Assembly: GCA_947624915.1 (NCBI GenBank)
Contig: CANQMF010000037.1
Location: 1 to 9,072, forward strand
Reading direction: 5' to 3'
DNA length: 9,072 nt
Source of the DNA: an uncultured Bacilli bacterium
GTDB lineage: Bacteria; Bacillota_I; Bacilli_A; RF39; UBA660
The position numbers and the translations under genes were made by a program. Shown in pieces: positions 1-5,971 of this stretch (within the stretch, counting starts at the first letter, position 1; each line of letters begins with the position of its first letter). The notes beneath the pieces were generated by a model. That model saw only the letters and a program-made list of their open reading frames with translations. It did not search any database and was not told the DNA's origin.

Positions 1-169
1 TTAACAAAAAAAGAATTGGTACAAACTGTCCAATTCCTACATTGACTTTTTTGTCCAATTCTATATTACCATTTACATATATCTTTTCAAACAAATTATT
101 TTCAAAAATCTCTTTATGATATTTTTTGTCAATATCAATACCACTTATAATATTATCTAACTCTTTTAT
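1..169 (-). CDS. Unrecognised open frame without a normal start codon, running off the window
   Basis: A frame on the minus strand is open from a TGA at 178-176 to the window end (at least 56 codons), longer than expected by chance at this AT content. It reads KELDNIISGIDIDKKYH and, near the edge, VNVGIGQFVPILFLL. A good SD, AAAGGAG, ends at 179, but the properly spaced in-frame codon (169-167) is ATA. The GTG overlapping the SD and the other frames stop within nine codons. I do not recognise a family, and it does not resemble the start of RF2 (prfB), often found after secA. It reads straight through a strong intrinsic terminator at 6-38. It could be a decayed gene, a gene with a rare start, or non-coding leader DNA. 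Confidence 0.25.
   Translation of the reverse strand, partial: MKELDNIISGIDIDKKYHKEIFENNLFEKIYVNGNIELDKKVNVGIGQFVPILFLL
6..38 (-). terminator. Strong intrinsic terminator or attenuator at the left edge
   Basis: On the minus strand AGGAATTGG (38-30) and CCAATTCTT (19-11) pair through a perfect 7-bp core plus one G-U and one A-U pair. The 10-nt loop can add three inner pairs (ACA/TGT). Seven T (12-6) follow. This is a better terminator than the hairpin at 191-228. Confidence 0.75.
27..61. repeat. Direct repeat TGTCCAATTC, two copies
   Basis: TGTCCAATTC occurs at 27-36 and again at 52-61, 25 bp apart. The first copy is the 5' arm of the terminator (as minus-strand GAATTGGACA). The second could pair with the same 3' arm or fold on itself with GTCAAT (45-40). 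Confidence 0.7.
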
Positions 170-179
170 TGATGTTCAC

Positions 180-196
180 TCCTTTAACAAAAAGGA
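180..196 (-). other. SD-sequestering hairpin, alternative to the long hairpin
   Basis: On the minus strand TCCTTT (196-191), loop TTGTT, and AAAGGA (185-180) form a 6-bp stem that would hide the SD AAAGGAG (185-179). The bases 195-191 are shared with the 3' arm of the long hairpin, so only one of the two can form. Confidence 0.45.
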
Positions 197-228
197 TGTC
201 AACAAATTTATTTTTGTTAACACCCTTT
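191..228 (-). terminator. Long hairpin after secA: secA terminator or leader element
   Basis: On the minus strand AAAGGGTGTTAACAAA (228-213) pairs with TTTGTTGACATCCTTT (206-191) over 14 bp with two mismatches and a 6-nt loop. The stem runs directly into TTGTT, giving a short T-rich tail (TTTTTGTT). It is the only terminator candidate after secA, 93 nt past the stop codon, but its few G-C pairs and short T-tract make it mediocre. The 3' arm can also pair with a downstream SD. Confidence 0.45.
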
Positions 229-250
229 ATTTTCAATGGATTTTTTCCAC

Positions 251-279
251 ATTTTATTTAATTGGTTGACAAACAACAA
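251..279 (-). promoter_or_regulatory. Candidate promoter downstream of secA
   Basis: On the minus strand TTGTTG (279-274) and TAAAAT (256-251) are spaced by 17 bp. The -10 differs from consensus at one position and the -35 at three. The expected start is near 244, which would give an RNA of about 240 nt up to the terminator at the left edge. The prediction is weak by itself. Confidence 0.35.
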
Positions 280-287
280 ATTTGTCA
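267..287. repeat. 21-bp inverted repeat, possible operator
   Basis: TGACAAA and TTTGTCA form perfect 7-bp arms around a 7-nt centre. On the minus strand the centre coincides with the -35 hexamer of the candidate promoter at 251-279, so a dimeric regulator bound here would block it. I do not recognise the site as that of a known regulator. Confidence 0.5.
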
Positions 288-320
288 CTTTTTTAATATT
301 GATTTTTTCCTTATTTTATC

Positions 321-2807
321 TTACTTTCCACAACAATTTTTGTATTTTTTTCCCGAACCACATGGACATGGATCATTTCTGCCGATTTTCTGCACTCTTT
401 TAGGAGTTGCTTTCTTTACCTTATTCATGTCTTGGTTAGCTGTGCCCTTAACAACCTGTTTTCTCTCTGTATTATGTCGAACTTCTGCCTTTAATAAATA
501 GACTGTAGTCTGTCGATCTATTTTAGCCAACAATTCATCAAAAAGTTCATATCCCTCGCTCTTATAAGCACGTAGTGGATTTTCTTGAGCATAGCCCCTT
601 AAATGAATTCCCTCTCGTAAATGGGCCATCGTATTGATATGTTCCATCCAATGCATATCAATAACTCTTAATGATATAGCTTTTTCAAAATCATTAATTA
701 TTTCTTCTGGCAATTCTTCGATCTTCTCATTGAATTTCACAACTAATTTATCATATATATTTTTAGATGTTTCATCAATACTGTTTAAATCAAAATCATC
801 TTCAACTAAAGTAACATTAACTTCATTTTGAAAGAATTCAATCATCTCACTAATATCGTCTTCATTAAACTTTCCATCCAATGTATGTTCAAAGACAACA
901 TCTTCAACATAATTTTTAATGGTTTCTAAAATAGTTTCGTGTATTGATTCACTATCTAATATTTGATTACGCTTATCATATATGATCTCTCTTTGTTCAT
1001 TAATAACATTGTCATATTCAAGTAAAGTTTTACGAACATCAAAATTATTTCCTTCAACTCTTTTTTGGGCAGACTCAATTGACTTGGCTAGAGCACCATT
1101 ACGAATAGCCGCATCGCCAGAAAAACCAGCACGAGCTAATATTGTTTTAGCACGATCCGCACCAAACCGAATCATTAAATCATCTTCAAATGATACACAA
1201 AATTGACTAAACCCTGGATCACCTTGTCTTCCAGAACGTCCACGTAATTGATTATCTATACGTCTTGATTCATGTCTTTCTGTTCCAATAACACAAAGTC
1301 CACCCAATTTTTTTACTTCATCGTCGATCTTAATATCTGTTCCACGGCCTGCCATGTTGGTGGCAATGGTCACAGCACCTTTCTCGCCCGCATGGGCAAT
1401 TATCTCCGCTTCGCGAGCATGATTCTTAGCATTTAATACTTCGTGAGGAATTTTTGCCTTCTTTAATTTTTCACTTATTAATTCACTAGTTTCTACAGCA
1501 ATGGTTCCTACTAAAACTGGCTGTCCTACCGCATGTCGTTCTTTGATCTCCTCGACAATAGCTTTATACTTACCTTCTTTGGTAGCAAACAATAAATCTT
1601 TACAATCTTGCCTAATAATAGGTTTATTTGTTGGAATACAAATAACATACATATTGTAAATGTCACGTAATTCTTCTTCTTCTGTTTTTGCAGTTCCCGT
1701 CATTCCTGATAATTTTTTATACATACGGAATAAATTTTGAAAAGTAATAGTTGCTAAAGTCTTAGTTTCCTCATTAATGGTTACACCCTCTTTTGCTTCT
1801 ATCGCTTGATGCAATCCATCGGAATAAGAACGTCCCTCCATTAAACGTCCCGTAAAAGAATCGACAATAATTACCTTATCGTCCTTAACTACATAATCAA
1901 CATCCTTATGCATAGCATAATTAGCTTTAAGCGATTGGTTAATAAAATGTACCAAATTAGTATTTTCAATGTCATAAAGATTAGTGACATTAAAATTTTT
2001 TTCAGCTTTCTCTATCCCTACTTGGTCTAAAACAGTAGCCTTAGTCTGTTCATCATAAACATAACCATCATTTTCTTTTAATCCTTTTACAAATTTATCC
2101 GTTTGAACATAAAGATTAGCTGACTGCATGTGTCCACCAGAAATGATAAGGGGTGTTCTAGCTTCATCGATTAAAACAGAATCAACCTCATCAATAATAG
2201 CAAAGTTAAGTGGTCTAGCTACACGGTCTGATGCCCTAACAACCATGTTATCACGTAAATAGTCAAAGCCAATTTCGTTATTAGTTGAATACAAAATATC
2301 GCAATTATAAGCTGCTCTTTTTTCAGTAGGCGTACTTTCACGATAGTTAACACCAACTGTCAAACCTAAGAAACGATATATCTCTCCCATCCAATCAGCA
2401 TCACGGCCTGCTAAATATTCATTAACAGTAATGATATGTACACCATCACCAGTCAAAGCATTTAAATATGCTGGCATTGTTTCAGTTAATGTTTTTCCTT
2501 CACCTGTTTTCATTTCAGCTATATTACCATAGTGAATAGCAAAACCACCTACCACTTGGACAAAATATGGCTTTTCACCAATAACACGATAAGCTGCTTC
2601 GCGAGCTGTTGCAAAAGCCTCTATTTTAATATCTTCTAATGTCTCGCCATTTGCTAACCTTTCTTTAAACTGCTCAGTTTTATCTTTTAATTGTTCATCA
2701 CTAAGAGAACTGTATTCTTCATCAAGGTCTACTACTTGTTGAGCAAGACTTTCAAACCTTTTTAATTCTTTATATTCATGATCAAATAATTTTTTAAATA
2801 TCTTCAT
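321..2807 (-). CDS. secA: Preprotein translocase ATPase SecA
   Basis: SecA drives secretory proteins through the SecYEG channel by ATP hydrolysis at the inner face of the membrane. From ATG 2807 it has 828 residues, close to the 841 of B. subtilis. Visible in order are: the N-terminal helix MKIFKKLFD; Walker A MKTGEGKT (99-106); the Walker B/DEAD-like motif IIDEVDSVLIDEART (about 205-218); the preprotein cross-linking domain (about 220-365); the second helicase fold with MAGRGTDIK (485-493) and the arginine-finger motif QLRGRSGRQGDPG; the helical scaffold and wing domains; and a C-terminal SEC-C zinc motif (Cys814, Cys816, Cys825, Cys826 in NDPCPCGSGKKYKNCC). It is transcribed from its own promoter after the hpf terminator. 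It stops at TAA. This is the single housekeeping SecA type; no accessory SecA2 features were noticed. Confidence 0.98.
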   Translation of the reverse strand: MKIFKKLFDHEYKELKRFESLAQQVVDLDEEYSSLSDEQLKDKTEQFKERLANGETLEDIKIEAFATAREAAYRVIGEKPYFVQVVGGFAIHYGNIAEMKTGEGKTLTETMPAYLNALTGDGVHIITVNEYLAGRDADWMGEIYRFLGLTVGVNYRESTPTEKRAAYNCDILYSTNNEIGFDYLRDNMVVRASDRVARPLNFAIIDEVDSVLIDEARTPLIISGGHMQSANLYVQTDKFVKGLKENDGYVYDEQTKATVLDQVGIEKAEKNFNVTNLYDIENTNLVHFINQSLKANYAMHKDVDYVVKDDKVIIVDSFTGRLMEGRSYSDGLHQAIEAKEGVTINEETKTLATITFQNLFRMYKKLSGMTGTAKTEEEELRDIYNMYVICIPTNKPIIRQDCKDLLFATKEGKYKAIVEEIKERHAVGQPVLVGTIAVETSELISEKLKKAKIPHEVLNAKNHAREAEIIAHAGEKGAVTIATNMAGRGTDIKIDDEVKKLGGLCVIGTERHESRRIDNQLRGRSGRQGDPGFSQFCVSFEDDLMIRFGADRAKTILARAGFSGDAAIRNGALAKSIESAQKRVEGNNFDVRKTLLEYDNVINEQREIIYDKRNQILDSESIHETILETIKNYVEDVVFEHTLDGKFNEDDISEMIEFFQNEVNVTLVEDDFDLNSIDETSKNIYDKLVVKFNEKIEELPEEIINDFEKAISLRVIDMHWMEHINTMAHLREGIHLRGYAQENPLRAYKSEGYELFDELLAKIDRQTTVYLLKAEVRHNTERKQVVKGTANQDMNKVKKATPKRVQKIGRNDPCPCGSGKKYKNCCGK

Positions 2808-2814
2808 CAGCATT

Positions 2815-2821
2815 CTCCTTT
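2815..2821 (-). promoter_or_regulatory. Ribosome binding site that sets the secA start
   Basis: AAAGGAG on the minus strand is 7 nt before ATG 2807 but only 1 nt before the in-frame ATG at 2813, so 2807 is the start. Confidence 0.75.
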
Positions 2822-2845
2822 ATACATATGTTTTGTCACAAGTAT

Positions 2846-2854
2846 ATTATATCA
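2846..2854 (-). promoter_or_regulatory. Extended -10 promoter of secA
   Basis: TGATATAAT on the minus strand gives a perfect TATAAT (2851-2846) with the TG extension. No convincing -35 is seen. The predicted start near 2839 gives a leader of about 32 nt. The leader begins within TTGTGACAA, an odd-centred palindrome sharing the octamer GTGACAAA with the inverted repeat downstream of secA. Confidence 0.6.
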
Positions 2855-2905
2855 ATTATCGCTTGAAAATAACAGTAAAACTGACCAAAATAATGAATTA
2901 ATAAT

Positions 2906-2929
2906 AAAAAAATAGGCATTGCCTATTTT
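2906..2929 (-). terminator. Intrinsic terminator of hpf, overlapping the stop codon
   Basis: On the minus strand AAAATAGGC (2929-2921), loop AAT, and GCCTATTTT (2917-2909) form a perfect 9-bp stem that runs into a tract of seven T (2912-2906). The hpf stop TAG (2925-2923) is part of the 5' arm. It separates hpf from secA. Confidence 0.85.
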
Positions 2930-3450
2930 GTCTTGATAATACCATAATTACCATCTTTTCGTTTATATAATACATCCACACTATCAGAATCCACATTTTT
3001 AAATACAAAAAATTCATGGCCAACTAAATTCATCTGAAGTATTGCCTCTTCTTCATTCATCGGCTTCATTTCAATTTCTTTTCTCTTTACGATAACTTGT
3101 TCTTCCTCTCCATTAACATCATCATCGAAAGTTAAAATATTTTTACTTACTTTGTTAATATATTTTTTCATTTTTGTTTTATTTTTTCTAATTTGTCTTT
3201 CTAGTTTGTCAATAACTGTATCAATAGCAGCATACAAATCTGTTTGTCTATCTTCACTACGAATAACCATTTTATGAATTGGAATAGTTACTTCAACAAT
3301 CTGATCTATGCCACTAATGCGAACAACTACTTTAGCTGTTATTTCTTCAGGATTTTCAAAATATTTATTCAGTTTTCCCAATTTTTCCTCAATATAATTT
3401 TTAATAGAATCCGTTACTTCTATTTTTTTTCCATGAATATCAAAATTCAT
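2923..3450 (-). CDS. hpf: Long-form ribosome hibernation promoting factor
   Basis: Long HPF binds the 30S decoding region and pairs ribosomes into inactive 100S dimers when growth slows. The 175-residue product has the long two-domain form. The N-terminal ribosome-binding domain (about 1-100) starts MNFDIHGKKIEVTDSIKNYI and includes SEDRQTDLYAAIDTVIDKLERQ. A charged linker follows (about 100-117). The C-terminal dimerisation domain (about 118-175) has IVKRKEIEMKPMNEEEAILQM, LVGHEFFVF and LYKRKDGNYGII. The SD GAAAGGA lies 8 nt before the ATG. The gene has its own promoter and terminator and sits directly upstream of secA, an arrangement known from Bacillus and relatives. Its TAG stop is inside the terminator stem. 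Confidence 0.96.
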   Translation of the reverse strand: MNFDIHGKKIEVTDSIKNYIEEKLGKLNKYFENPEEITAKVVVRISGIDQIVEVTIPIHKMVIRSEDRQTDLYAAIDTVIDKLERQIRKNKTKMKKYINKVSKNILTFDDDVNGEEEQVIVKRKEIEMKPMNEEEAILQMNLVGHEFFVFKNVDSDSVDVLYKRKDGNYGIIKTK

Positions 3451-3472
3451 AACACCATTCCTTTCTAATAAT

Positions 3473-3499
3473 ATTATAACATAAACGAGATCATTTCAA
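3473..3499 (-). promoter_or_regulatory. Extended -10 promoter of hpf
   Basis: On the minus strand a perfect TATAAT (3478-3473) is preceded by TGT, an extended -10. TTGAAA (3499-3494) lies 15 bp upstream as a possible -35. The predicted start near 3466 is immediately before the SD GAAAGGA, so the leader would be about 16 nt. No sigma-B-like element was found. Confidence 0.7.
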
Positions 3500-3572
3500 T
3501 ATACATAGAATTAATTGTAGAAAATCTAAATTTAATCCTAACGAAAATAACACTATTATTAGTAATATATAC

Positions 3573-3602
3573 AAAAAAGTAGACATATTTCTATACATCT
3601 AC
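3573..3602 (-). terminator. Intrinsic terminator of csp
   Basis: On the minus strand GTAGATGTAT (3602-3593), loop AGAA, and ATATGTCTAC (3588-3579) pair over 10 bp with two G-U pairs, followed by six T. It starts about 13 nt after the csp stop codon. Confidence 0.85.
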
Positions 3603-3615
3603 AGTCATTGTTTAA

Positions 3616-3831
3616 CTAAACAAGAGTTGTTTTGATTTCTTCAACATTTTTAGCTTGTAAGCCTTTAGCAGTATTAATTAATTCAAAGTTAACATATTGT
3701 CCTTCTAATAAAGATCTATACCCCTTTGATTTAATTGCAGAATAGTGAACAAAAATATCTTCTTTGCCTTCAACTTCCAAAAAGCCATACCCCTTGTCAT
3801 TATTAAACCATTTTACTTTACCGCTTATCAT
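3616..3831 (-). CDS. csp: Cold-shock domain protein, CspA family
   Basis: This is a 71-residue single-stranded RNA/DNA-binding OB-fold protein that loosens mRNA structure, often after a temperature drop or in growth transitions. It begins MISGKVKWFNNDKGYGFLEV, which contains RNP1 (KGYGFLEV, normally KGFGFI), followed by RNP2 (DIFVHYSAI, normally VFVHFSAI). The aromatic nucleic-acid-binding residues are kept, with Tyr for Phe in places. The length is slightly above the usual 65-70. A longer in-frame reading from 3897 adds unrelated residues translated from the promoter region and is rejected. The gene is monocistronic, with its own terminator just after the TAG stop. Whether it is cold-induced cannot be told from the sequence. 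Confidence 0.95.
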   Translation of the reverse strand: MISGKVKWFNNDKGYGFLEVEGKEDIFVHYSAIKSKGYRSLLEGQYVNFELINTAKGLQAKNVEEIKTTLV

Positions 3832-3840
3832 TTTAATCAT

Positions 3841-3847
3841 CCCTCCT
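3841..3847 (-). promoter_or_regulatory. Ribosome binding site that sets the csp start
   Basis: AGGAGGG on the minus strand is 9 nt before ATG 3831 but directly abuts the in-frame ATG at 3840, so the start at 3831 is preferred. Confidence 0.7.
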
Positions 3848-3853
3848 AAATTA

Positions 3854-3889
3854 ATTATATAACAAATACCTAGGGATAACCTATACCTA
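3854..3889 (-). promoter_or_regulatory. Candidate proximal csp promoter with direct repeats upstream
   Basis: A perfect TATAAT (3859-3854, minus strand) lies 6 nt before the SD, so the start point would be at or near 3847 and the leader about 16 nt. No good -35 is seen. The -35 zone instead holds two copies of TAGGTAT (minus; plus-strand ATACCTA at 3866-3872 and 3883-3889) 17 bp apart with a related TAGGTTAT between them, which could bind a regulator. Confidence 0.45.
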
Positions 3890-3921
3890 ACCAACATACA
3901 AAAATCGACTTTTTTTGCGAA

Positions 3922-3949
3922 ATTATTACTTTTATATTAAATTTATCAA
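3922..3949 (-). promoter_or_regulatory. Candidate distal promoter for csp
   Basis: On the minus strand TTGATA (3949-3944) and AATAAT (3927-3922) are spaced by 16 bp. The -35 begins one base after the first T of the kinase stop codon. Use of this site would give a csp leader of about 85 nt, in keeping with the long leaders of many cold-shock genes. It competes with the proximal site at 3854. Confidence 0.35.
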
Positions 3950-5227
3950 TTACTTATAAATTTCTAAAACTTGTGTAAACTCATTATCACTAATCATGTG
4001 ATGTGCCTTTAAATTACCATTTTGACTAACTATTTTCTTAACTAAAGCTAATCCATAACCACGTCCAGCACCTTTGGTACTATAGCCCGATTTATAAATA
4101 TCCGTTTTATCAACAGTATTATCAAATACATTAGTAACAAGTATATTTATAGCATCTTCCTTCATAAACATCTCAATTACAATGTATCTATCATTTAACT
4201 TTTCTACTTCTTCAATAGCATTATCTAAAAAAATACCTAATATCTTACAAATATCTAACAACATATGATCACCATAATCAACAAAATCAATTGTCTTAAT
4301 AATTTTTTCAACATCTAATTCACAATCAATACCTTTCTTTTCCATAATTAACATTTTAGAATAAATTAATCCACGTAAACCACCATTCGGTATAACACTT
4401 ACTTGATGCATGATATCCAAACTATCAGTTACTTTATTATCCAAAATAGTATCAATAAAATCCGTAATTTTCTTATTCTTAGTCATATTTCGAATAGTGA
4501 GTAGATGATTGCGATTTTCGTGGTTATCTATACGATAATTACTTAGGACATTTTCAAATTCTTTGAGGCTGAGTAAACTATTATTATATTCATCATAAAT
4601 ATCGTAATAATCATTTCGCATTTTAATAAAGATAATTATAAACAAAAATAAAATAAATACTAAAACTAAAAAGGCTATGATCAAAACTTTCTTATCGAGA
4701 ATATAGTACAAATTAAATAAAAATAACAAATACATAATTATTAAAAATATAGAAAAACAGTTAATTATTTGCTTATTAACATTTGAAATATAATTATTTA
4801 ACTTACGCACACCGTTGCTGATAAAAGGAACCTTAAATAAAAATAGTGAAATTATAACACCAACTAAAAAAATAAGTTGATTATTATAGTCATTTTCTAT
4901 GACACCACAAGATATAGAAACACAACCATACCATAGAAGTAAGTATATTGCAAAATAAAAGATAGTAGTTATTAATGGATATACGATAGACTGTCTAAAT
5001 TCTTTCTTAAATAAGAACTTATACAATATAATTAAAATAACAAATAGATTAACCAATTGAAACAATACATTTATACTAAATCTATTAATCAATAACAAAA
5101 AAGAACATAATAAAGATAAAATCCAAGTTTTAATACTATTAAATTTTATGTGAATGTTAGTCGTAAATGACCACATATATAATGTAATAACTAATACAAA
5201 TAAAGATACTACAAAACTAATCACCAT
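3950..5227 (-). CDS. AgrC/NatK-like GHKL sensor histidine kinase, seven predicted TM segments
   Basis: This is an integral-membrane sensor kinase that should autophosphorylate on His and pass phosphate to a response regulator, as AgrC, ComD and NatK do. From ATG 5227 it has 425 residues. About seven hydrophobic segments fill residues 1-202 (for example VISFVVSLFVLVITLYMW, ILSLLCSFLLLI, VLIIAFLVLVFILFLFIIIF), followed by a coiled linker. The H-box is RIDNHENRNHLL; His236 fits the H-[DE]-x-x-N-x-L pattern of this family. The N-box is ICKILGIFLDNAIEEVE (Asn336) and the G-box is STKGAGRGYGLAL (386-394). All ATP-binding elements look intact. There is no LytTR or other response-regulator gene on either side in the window, so the partner and ligand are unknown. 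ATG 5314 would add 29 residues and shorten the gap to the upstream gene to 39 nt, but lacks an SD. No terminator is clear between it and the GlmU-like gene, so readthrough is likely. It stops at TAA. Confidence 0.88.
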   Translation of the reverse strand: MVISFVVSLFVLVITLYMWSFTTNIHIKFNSIKTWILSLLCSFLLLINRFSINVLFQLVNLFVILIILYKFLFKKEFRQSIVYPLITTIFYFAIYLLLWYGCVSISCGVIENDYNNQLIFLVGVIISLFLFKVPFISNGVRKLNNYISNVNKQIINCFSIFLIIMYLLFLFNLYYILDKKVLIIAFLVLVFILFLFIIIFIKMRNDYYDIYDEYNNSLLSLKEFENVLSNYRIDNHENRNHLLTIRNMTKNKKITDFIDTILDNKVTDSLDIMHQVSVIPNGGLRGLIYSKMLIMEKKGIDCELDVEKIIKTIDFVDYGDHMLLDICKILGIFLDNAIEEVEKLNDRYIVIEMFMKEDAINILVTNVFDNTVDKTDIYKSGYSTKGAGRGYGLALVKKIVSQNGNLKAHHMISDNEFTQVLEIYK

Positions 5228-5238
5228 TATTCCATCAA

Positions 5239-5245
5239 TCCTTCT
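5239..5245 (-). promoter_or_regulatory. Ribosome binding site favouring the short start of the sensor kinase
   Basis: AGAAGGA on the minus strand lies 11 nt before ATG 5227, slightly long spacing. No comparable site precedes the in-frame ATGs at 5314 or 5272/5269. Confidence 0.5.
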
Positions 5246-5353
5246 ACTATTATTCACATACTGTTTCATCATAAAATCAAATAATTTGACAATTGATGGA
5301 CACCACTTCAACATAATTATTACTAAGTTCTTATAAGATTTGTATTTAATAAT

Positions 5354-5965
5354 CTAATGATAATCTTCTTTTATTACTTGTGTACTTCTCGCAATAGCTA
5401 ATGCATTTGACGGAACATCATCTGTAATAGTAGACCCAGCAGCAACAACAGCTCTCTTAGCAATAGTAAGTGGTGCCATTAAATTGACATTACATCCAAT
5501 AAAGGTATCACTTTCAATAATTACTTTTTCCCGTTCTCCTTCCTTAGAGTCCACCTTTTTATTAACTGTAATTGATCCACATCCTATATGAACGTTATTT
5601 TCAACATTAGCATCACCAACAAATGATAAATGTGGGATTTTATTACCATTACCAATTGTATTTGCTTTTAACTCAACAAAACTTCCTAAGCGATTATTAT
5701 CTCCAATGTAATTACCATCTCTAATATTTGCATATGGACCAATCAAATTATTGTCGCCAATTTTACTATTTACAATATATGATGTACATATTACATTATT
5801 ATTTCCTATAATTGAATCCTTTATAAAGCTACTCATATAAATAGTAGTATTATCCCCTATAATTGTATTACCTTCAATAACAACATTAGGATAAATCGTA
5901 CAGTTATCACCTATTTTAACTGTATCAGCAACATATGTATTCTTGCTATCAATCATATTAATCAT
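5354..5965 (-). CDS. Free-standing GlmU C-terminal-like left-handed beta-helix acetyltransferase
   Basis: The 203-residue product is a left-handed parallel beta-helix built from many hexapeptide repeats ([LIV]-G-D-N type turns, about residues 15-185). It aligns by eye with only the acetyltransferase half of GlmU, the bifunctional UDP-GlcNAc enzyme. No N-terminal nucleotidyltransferase domain (LAAGxGTRM) is present, and intergenic DNA and the rplQ terminator lie upstream, so it is not a broken GlmU. Using E. coli GlmU numbering from memory, the equivalents of R333 (R82 here), K351 (K100), catalytic H363 (H112), N386 (N135) and possibly K392 (K141) are kept. Y366 is F115, N377 is H126, and the NYDG motif is NKKV followed by a four-residue longer loop. 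The end, AGSTITDDVPSNALAIARSTQV, is GlmU-like. Transfer of an acyl group from acyl-CoA to an amino sugar is the likely chemistry; glucosamine-1-phosphate as substrate is uncertain. Start chosen at ATG 5965 by its SD. Confidence 0.85.
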   Translation of the reverse strand: MINMIDSKNTYVADTVKIGDNCTIYPNVVIEGNTIIGDNTTIYMSSFIKDSIIGNNNVICTSYIVNSKIGDNNLIGPYANIRDGNYIGDNNRLGSFVELKANTIGNGNKIPHLSFVGDANVENNVHIGCGSITVNKKVDSKEGEREKVIIESDTFIGCNVNLMAPLTIAKRAVVAAGSTITDDVPSNALAIARSTQVIKEDYH

Positions 5966-5971
5966 ATTCAA

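Noticed and set aside
1..61. T-box or other known riboswitch at the left edge
   Set aside because: No conserved T-box core (GGGTGGNACCGCG-like) or other aptamer signature was seen; only generic hairpins.
1..180. Start of prfB (RF2) with its programmed frameshift
   Set aside because: Expected from Bacillus-like order, but the translated frame has no RF2 likeness and no CTT-TGA-C shift site.
266..300. Rightward promoter from TTGACA at 266 on the plus strand
   Set aside because: No -10 at a suitable distance and no rightward gene.
262..501. Plus-strand open frame of 79 codons across the secA end
   Set aside because: Antisense shadow of the SEC-C tail of secA; no SD and the composition is Phe-rich noise.
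634..1206. Two plus-strand frames (634-831 and 982-1206) inside secA
   Set aside because: Fully antisense to a well conserved gene, with no family resemblance or start signals.
3244..3468. Plus-strand frame opposite the start of hpf
   Set aside because: Low-complexity Asn/Phe/Tyr-rich translation from AT-rich antisense DNA.
3832..3897. N-terminal extension of the cold-shock protein from 3897
   Set aside because: It translates the promoter and SD; the family starts at the residues encoded from 3831.
5228..5314. 29-residue N-terminal extension of the sensor kinase
   Set aside because: No SD before ATG 5314 and an untypical composition; kept only as an alternative, since the SD at 5239-5245 fits ATG 5227 better.
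5154..5336. Plus-strand frame opposite the kinase start
   Set aside because: Antisense shadow; no SD and no recognisable motif.
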